From CAYRGS01 sp964423875 (GTDB lineage: Bacteria > UBA8248 > JACPRG01 > G963555815), in the NCBI GenBank assembly GCA_964423875.1, contig CAYRGS010000004.1, forward strand, positions 1 to 64,000: a DNA stretch of 64,000 bases, written 5' to 3'. This document shows positions 59,920 to 64,000 of the stretch, one piece after another. A model generated the notes under the pieces. It made no database searches. It had not been told where the DNA came from and was given only the letters and a program-made list of their open reading frames with translations. A program made the position numbers and the translations under genes. Position 1 is the first letter of the stretch, and every line of letters starts with the position of its first letter.

Positions 59920-62013
59920 ATGCATCACAAGTTAGAGCTGGAAATTGCCGGAAGAACCCTGACCATCGAAACCGGGGAAATGGCGAAGCAGGCGGACGGC
60001 GCGGTCGTCGTCAGCTACGGGGAATCGATGATCCTCGCGGCCGTTGTCGCCGATGGTGTCCGGCCGGGACTCGATTTTTTCCCCCTCACCGTGGACTACC
60101 GCGAGAAATTCTTCTCGGCGGGCAAGATTCCCGGCGGGTTTTTCAAGCGAGAGGGGCGCCCGACGGAAAAAGAGATCCTCACATGCCGCTTAATTGACCG
60201 GCCCGTCCGGCCTCTGTTTCCCGATGGGTTCAAAGAAGACACGCAGATCATCGTCGGCACCTTGTCGCACGACGCGACGAACGACCCCGACATTCTGGCC
60301 CTGATCGGCGCGTCCGCGGCGTTGAGTATTTCCGACATCCCGTTCCACGGCCCCATCGGGGCGGTTCGGATCGGACGGGTGGACGGCCGGCTGAGCATCA
60401 ATCCCACCTACGAAGAGTTGGAGGCCGGAGACCTGAACGTAGTGCTGGCCGGGACGGCGGACTCCATCGTCATGGTCGAGGGGGGGGCGGACGGGGTCTC
60501 CGAAGAGGTGATGGTCGAAGCCTTTGAAGAAGGTCACCGGATCATCCGGGACATCGTCGCTTTGCAGGTGGAGCTCCAGTCCCTGGCGGGCCGCCCGGAC
60601 CGGGCCTTCGAGGCCCCGGTGAAGGATGAGGAGATCGGGCGTCAGCTGCGCGAGCGCCTCGGAGACCGCCTGCGTGAAGCCACTCTCATCTCGGAAAAGC
60701 ACAAACGTGAGGAGACCCTGCACGGTTTGCGGGATGAAATGGTCGAAGCGATCGGCGGAGAGGATGAGGACGTCCGGAAGCGGGTAGGCGGCGAGTTTTA
60801 CGATCTGGAGTACGAGGAAGTTCGCCGCTCGATCATTGAGAACGGGGTCCGAACCGACGGCCGGGATCTGTCCACGGTCCGTCCCATCTCGGGCCGGGTG
60901 GAGGTGATGCCGCGCACGCACGGCTCCTGCCTGTTCACCCGCGGCGAGACGCAGGCCCTGGTCGTCGCGACGCTGGGCACCGGAGACGACGAACAGCCCT
61001 TGGACAACCTCGAGGGCCGGGGCCGCAAGTCGTTCATGCTTCATTACAACTTCCCGGCCTTCTGCACGGGCGAAACCAAGCCAATCCGGGGGCCCGCCCG
61101 CAGGGAGATCGGGCACGGCGCCCTGGCCGAGCGGGCCGTGCGGCCCGTCCTGCCGGACCACGACTCCTTTCCCTACACGATTCGGATTGTCTCGGACATC
61201 CTGGAGTCGAACGGCTCCTCCTCCATGGCGACGGTGTGCGGAAGCAGCCTCTCCCTGATGGATGCGGGTGTGCCCATCCTCGCGCCCGTGGCCGGAATCG
61301 CCATGGGTCTCATCATGGAAGGAGACCGCCCGTACATTCTGACGGACATTTTGGGGCTGGAGGACCACTTGGGCGATATGGATTTCAAGGTCGCCGGCAC
61401 CCGGGTTGGGATCACCGCCATTCAGATGGACATCAAGATCGAGGGTCTGTCGATGGACATCATGAAAACCGCCCTCGCCCGGGCCAAGGAGGCGAGGCTG
61501 CACGTCCTCGACCGGATGGAGACCATCCTTTCCGAGCGCCGTGCGGAGCTCTCTCCCTATGCGCCGCGCATCTTTACGGTCAAAGTTCGGCCGGAGAAGG
61601 TGCGTGATGTCATCGGCCCCGGAGGCAAGGTCGTGCGGGGGATCATCGAGAAGACCGGCGTCACCATCGACATCGAAGACGACGGCACCATCCTAGTTGC
61701 CTCGATTGATGAGCCTTCGGCCAAGGCGGCCATCGCCATGATCGACGACCTGACGCAAGAGGCCGAAATCGGAAAGATTTACCGCGGCATCGTGAAGAAG
61801 ATCATGGACTTCGGCGCGTTCGTCGAGATTTTCCCGGGCACCGACGGCCTGGTCCACATCTCCCAGCTCGATCACACCCGGGTCAAGACCGTGACGGATA
61901 TCGTCAAGGAAGGGGACGAGGTCATGGTGAAGGTACTGGAAATCGACGGCCAGGGAAGAATCCGCCTGAGTCGGAAGGAAGCCTTGAAGAAGACCGAATC
62001 GAACGGGTCGTAA
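59920..62013 (+). CDS. pnp: Polyribonucleotide nucleotidyltransferase
   Basis: 697-residue PNPase, the 3'-to-5' phosphorolytic exonuclease of the RNA degradosome. It has two RNase-PH domains (first with GGFFKREGRPTEKEILTCRL, second with RGETQALVVATLGTGDDEQP and GHGALAERAVRPVLP, plus active-site MDAGVPILAPVAGIAMGL), the KH domain (PEKVRDVIGPGGKVVRGIIE) and the S1 domain (GKIYRGIVKKIMDFGAFVEI). ATG 59920 with GGAGGAGT-like GAGAGGAGTAA upstream. It ends the operon before a strong terminator. Confidence 0.97.
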   Translation: MHHKLELEIAGRTLTIETGEMAKQADGAVVVSYGESMILAAVVADGVRPGLDFFPLTVDYREKFFSAGKIPGGFFKREGRPTEKEILTCRLIDRPVRPLFPDGFKEDTQIIVGTLSHDATNDPDILALIGASAALSISDIPFHGPIGAVRIGRVDGRLSINPTYEELEAGDLNVVLAGTADSIVMVEGGADGVSEEVMVEAFEEGHRIIRDIVALQVELQSLAGRPDRAFEAPVKDEEIGRQLRERLGDRLREATLISEKHKREETLHGLRDEMVEAIGGEDEDVRKRVGGEFYDLEYEEVRRSIIENGVRTDGRDLSTVRPISGRVEVMPRTHGSCLFTRGETQALVVATLGTGDDEQPLDNLEGRGRKSFMLHYNFPAFCTGETKPIRGPARREIGHGALAERAVRPVLPDHDSFPYTIRIVSDILESNGSSSMATVCGSSLSLMDAGVPILAPVAGIAMGLIMEGDRPYILTDILGLEDHLGDMDFKVAGTRVGITAIQMDIKIEGLSMDIMKTALARAKEARLHVLDRMETILSERRAELSPYAPRIFTVKVRPEKVRDVIGPGGKVVRGIIEKTGVTIDIEDDGTILVASIDEPSAKAAIAMIDDLTQEAEIGKIYRGIVKKIMDFGAFVEIFPGTDGLVHISQLDHTRVKTVTDIVKEGDEVMVKVLEIDGQGRIRLSRKEALKKTESNGS

Positions 62014-62054
62014 TACGCCCCGGGAGGACCGACCGGTCGTTGTCGCGACGAAGG

Positions 62055-62091
62055 AAAGTGGACTGGGCTTGTCCCATGTCCACTTTTTTTT
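62055..62091 (+). terminator. Rho-independent terminator after pnp
   Basis: AAAGTGGAC (62055-62063) pairs with GTCCACTTT (62078-62086), with an inner GGG/CCC pairing, followed directly by a run of eight T residues. It is 42 bp after the pnp stop and is the clearest terminator in the window, closing the rimP-to-pnp operon. Confidence 0.9.
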
Positions 62092-62190
62092 CGCCCCCTG
62101 TCGGGTTGCCGCCGCGCTGGAGACCATAAGGCCGGTCAGGCATCTTCACACGAGAACTTCCGCGCCCTCCCGGTTGTCATAATTCGAGAG

Positions 62191-62214
62191 CGGCCCCGTC
62201 CCGGGACGGGGCCG
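62191..62214. repeat. 24-bp perfect palindrome
   Basis: CGGCCCCGTCCC followed by its exact reverse complement GGGACGGGGCCG, no spacer, about 105 bp before the amidase start and beyond the pnp terminator. CATAAT at 62178-62183 lies just upstream, so it may sit in a 5' leader or act as an operator. No T-tract, so not an intrinsic terminator. Confidence 0.6.
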
Positions 62215-62318
62215 AGGCGGGCTGTCCATCGGCCCTTGAAAGTCCGGCTTGATGGGTCTGATAATGACGGTGTGGGAAGCGGATGTGGAAGACGCGATTC
62301 GGGAGGGCCGGAAGGCCG

Positions 62319-63521
62319 ATGATTGATCCGAAAACCCTGATTTCTTTCGGGCCTCGCAAACGCGGACGCCCCCCGGCGCGACCATCGGGATTCATCGCCC
62401 CGGTGTTGGCGGCGTTTCTGGCGCTGGCCGTGTGGGTGGGCGCGGCGGCGCCGGCCCGAAGCGACGAATCTCCCTTCACCCTCATGTTCAAAGGGCAGGC
62501 CCTCAATAATCAAGGGCGCTACGAAGAGGCCGTAAAAATCCTCCGGCGCGCCGTGACCCTCAGCCCCGATGAGACCTTCGGACGGAACCAGCTTGGTCTT
62601 TCGATGGCCAAGTTGGACCAGCGGGCGGAGGCTGTCGCGCAATTCCGGCAAGTCCTGCGGCTGGACCGGGAGAATTTTTTCGCGCGCGCCTGGATCGGGG
62701 TGCTCAAGCAAAACCCCATCGACCGGCTCCTCCCCTCCAAGCCGAAGGCCCTATCGCCGCAGGAGCGCTTGGCGTTGAGCGAGGAGAAGCGCATGCTCTC
62801 ACGTCTTTCGGGAGGAGGAGGCTTGAACCTGCGCATCGGACGGGTCGTCATCGATCCCGGCCACGGGGGCTGGGATTCAGGGGCCAAAGGCCCGTCCGGA
62901 TACATGGAAAAGCAGGCCACCCTCGATATCTCCAGGACCTTGAACCGCTTGCTGACGCGGCGGGGCGGGGGCGGGGGAGGGAAGGTGAAGTCGTTTCTGA
63001 CGCGGCGCGGGGATTATTACCTTCCGCTGGCCGAGCGGACGACCATCGCCAACCAATACCGCGCGGACATCTTCGTCAGTATCCACATCAACTCCAACAA
63101 CAACCGTGGGGCCAACGGAACGCAAACGTTCTTTTCCTCTGAAAAGGCGTCCAGCAAAGAGGCCGCCCGCGTGGCGAGTCGCGAGAACGCGGTGGCGCGT
63201 GAAGAGGAGGCGTTTCGCGGAAAATCCGGCTTTGTGGACATCGAAGACGTCCTCTTCCGGTTCGAGCGAAAGCTCTACTGGTCGGACAGCGAGAGGCTGG
63301 CCTCACGGTTTCAGCGCGGCACGGGCGGCGCCCTGGGCCTGAAAAACCGGGGGATCGCGTCGGCCAATTTCTTCGTCCTGCGAAACGCGCGGATGCCCGC
63401 GGTGCTGGTCGAGGTGGCGTTCATCTCGAACCCCCGGGAAGAGGCCCTGCTGAAGACCCGGTCGTTTCGCACGAAGGTGGCCGAGACGATCTTCACGCAA
63501 ATCATGAGCTACCGGCGATGA
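62319..63521 (+). CDS. Exported TPR protein with N-acetylmuramoyl-L-alanine amidase domain
   Basis: About 400 residues. An N-terminal export signal (GFIAPVLAAFLALAVWVGAA), two tetratricopeptide-like repeats (GQALNNQGRYEEAVKILRRA, LGLSMAKLDQRAEAVAQFRQ), then an Amidase_3 zinc domain with VVIDPGHGGWDSGAKGPSG (first His), FVSIHINSNNNRGANGTQTF (second His) and the catalytic Glu in PAVLVEVAFISNPREEALL. It would cleave the peptide from muramic acid in peptidoglycan. ATG 62319 follows GGGAGGG and GGAAGG; ATG 62283 is also possible. TPR plus amidase in one chain suggests regulation by a partner. The stop overlaps the next ATG (ATGA). Confidence 0.88.
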   Translation: MIDPKTLISFGPRKRGRPPARPSGFIAPVLAAFLALAVWVGAAAPARSDESPFTLMFKGQALNNQGRYEEAVKILRRAVTLSPDETFGRNQLGLSMAKLDQRAEAVAQFRQVLRLDRENFFARAWIGVLKQNPIDRLLPSKPKALSPQERLALSEEKRMLSRLSGGGGLNLRIGRVVIDPGHGGWDSGAKGPSGYMEKQATLDISRTLNRLLTRRGGGGGGKVKSFLTRRGDYYLPLAERTTIANQYRADIFVSIHINSNNNRGANGTQTFFSSEKASSKEAARVASRENAVAREEEAFRGKSGFVDIEDVLFRFERKLYWSDSERLASRFQRGTGGALGLKNRGIASANFFVLRNARMPAVLVEVAFISNPREEALLKTRSFRTKVAETIFTQIMSYRR

Positions 63522-64000
63522 GACCTTCCGCGCAAAAATCGGTCATTCGGCTGGGGTGGATCCTGCTCGCCGTCACGTCCGCGTGGGCTTTTCCCCCCGA
63601 GGCGTCTCCGCAAACGCAAGGCCTGGTTTTCGAGGCGGTCCGTGAACATGAGAAAGGAAACCTGGATCAGGCCCTCGACCTGTTTCGTCGCGCCGTCGCC
63701 GCCAATCCCAGGCACCGGTTCGGCACGTTCGCCCGAAACCAGATGGCGCTCATCCTGGCGAAACAGGGGAAGATCCCCGAGGCCCTGCGCGTGTTCGAGG
63801 AAGTCCAGGGGATCGATTTGAAGAACACGTTCGCGCGGCTTTGGACGGGTATCCTCCGGCTGAAGCAGGGAGAGATGGACCGGGCCTTCGTGGCGTTTCA
63901 GGAAGTCACCCGCATCGATTCGCAAAACGCGGACGCCTACTATTACATGGGCGCCATCTACAGCTTTCGGCGCAACCGCCGGATGGCCATCGAGTTTTTG
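63518..64000 (+). CDS. Exported TPR-repeat protein, 3' truncated by the window edge
   Basis: The reading frame is open to the end of the window (161 codons). ATG 63518 overlaps the amidase TGA by three bases (ATGA). A signal peptide (SVIRLGWILLAVTSAWAFPP) precedes tetratricopeptide-like repeats: FEAVREHEKGNLDQALDLFR, RNQMALILAKQGKIPEALRV and LWTGILRLKQGEMDRAFVAF, with a fourth starting YYYMGAIYSFRRNRRMAIEF. The repeats resemble those of the preceding amidase, suggesting duplication or a functional pair. The full length and C-terminal domain are unknown. Confidence 0.8.
   Translation, partial: MRPSAQKSVIRLGWILLAVTSAWAFPPEASPQTQGLVFEAVREHEKGNLDQALDLFRRAVAANPRHRFGTFARNQMALILAKQGKIPEALRVFEEVQGIDLKNTFARLWTGILRLKQGEMDRAFVAFQEVTRIDSQNADAYYYMGAIYSFRRNRRMAIEFL

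Noticed and set aside
1..64000. tRNA, rRNA, CRISPR array, prophage or transposase genes
   Set aside because: None seen: no cloverleaf-like or conserved rRNA strings, no regularly spaced repeats, and no transposase or phage protein motifs. The Xer recombinase at 30.4-31.3 kb looks chromosomal, not an integrase.

Overview
This window looks like the chromosome of a GC-rich (roughly 60% or more by eye) Gram-negative bacterium with a lipopolysaccharide outer membrane: it encodes LpxC, LptE, LolA, RseP and an RND efflux pump. It is probably metagenomic, since there is a run of ten Ns inside ppdK. Gene order (phoH-pgpH-ybeY, rseP-ispG-proS-rimP-nusA-infB-rbfA-truB-rpsO-pnp, ribD-ribE-ribBA-ribH-nusB) suggests a deltaproteobacterial, nitrospinal or methylomirabilotal type of lineage. 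I cannot place it more precisely from sequence alone. Almost all genes are core housekeeping genes. No rRNA, tRNA, CRISPR array, prophage or transposase gene was found.

Layout. 0-2.6 kb: 3' end of hemB, two doubtful small ORFs, a thiolase and a small zincin. 2.7-7.3 kb (minus): RND permease plus membrane-fusion protein. 7.6-10.7 kb: a TIM-barrel isomerase, a crotonase resembling dienoyl-CoA hydratases, and a MeaB-type GTPase. 10.7-16.6 kb: an envelope-glycan cluster (SUMF1-fold exported protein, YfhO-type membrane protein, GT2 glycosyltransferase, and a convergent NodU-type carbamoyltransferase). 16.9-19.5 kb: pyruvate phosphate dikinase interrupted by the assembly gap. 20.0-24.0 kb: riboflavin operon plus nusB. 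24.1-28.2 kb: leuS-lptE-holA, with rpsT convergent. 28.6-31.3 kb: murJ and a Xer recombinase. 31.4-38.9 kb: phoH, a PgpH-like c-di-AMP phosphodiesterase, ybeY, a HIT protein, lapA and mutS. 39.1-45.5 kb: an NtrY-like kinase, a response regulator fused to LpxC, purM and purN. 45.5-47.0 kb: repeat-rich intergenic DNA and a decayed L,D-transpeptidase. 47.3-53.1 kb: rhomboid, lolA, rseP, ispG, proS. 53.1-62.1 kb: the rimP-nusA-infB-ylxP-rbfA-truB-rpsO-pnp transcription/translation operon. 62.3-64.0 kb: a TPR/amidase and a truncated TPR protein.

The most notable feature is the single 730-codon frame at 41611-43803. An NtrX-like regulator (receiver, degenerate AAA+ domain and Fis-type helix-turn-helix) runs without a stop into a complete LpxC, the committed enzyme of lipid A synthesis, with its zinc ligands intact. 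It lies downstream of an NtrY-like membrane kinase, which suggests that envelope or nutrient sensing may be physically coupled to lipid A synthesis. Second-tier observations are two transposon-like elements under 200 bp with terminal inverted repeats and internal hairpin pairs, a pseudogene with three separate lesions, and 12-G tracts inside three coding genes.
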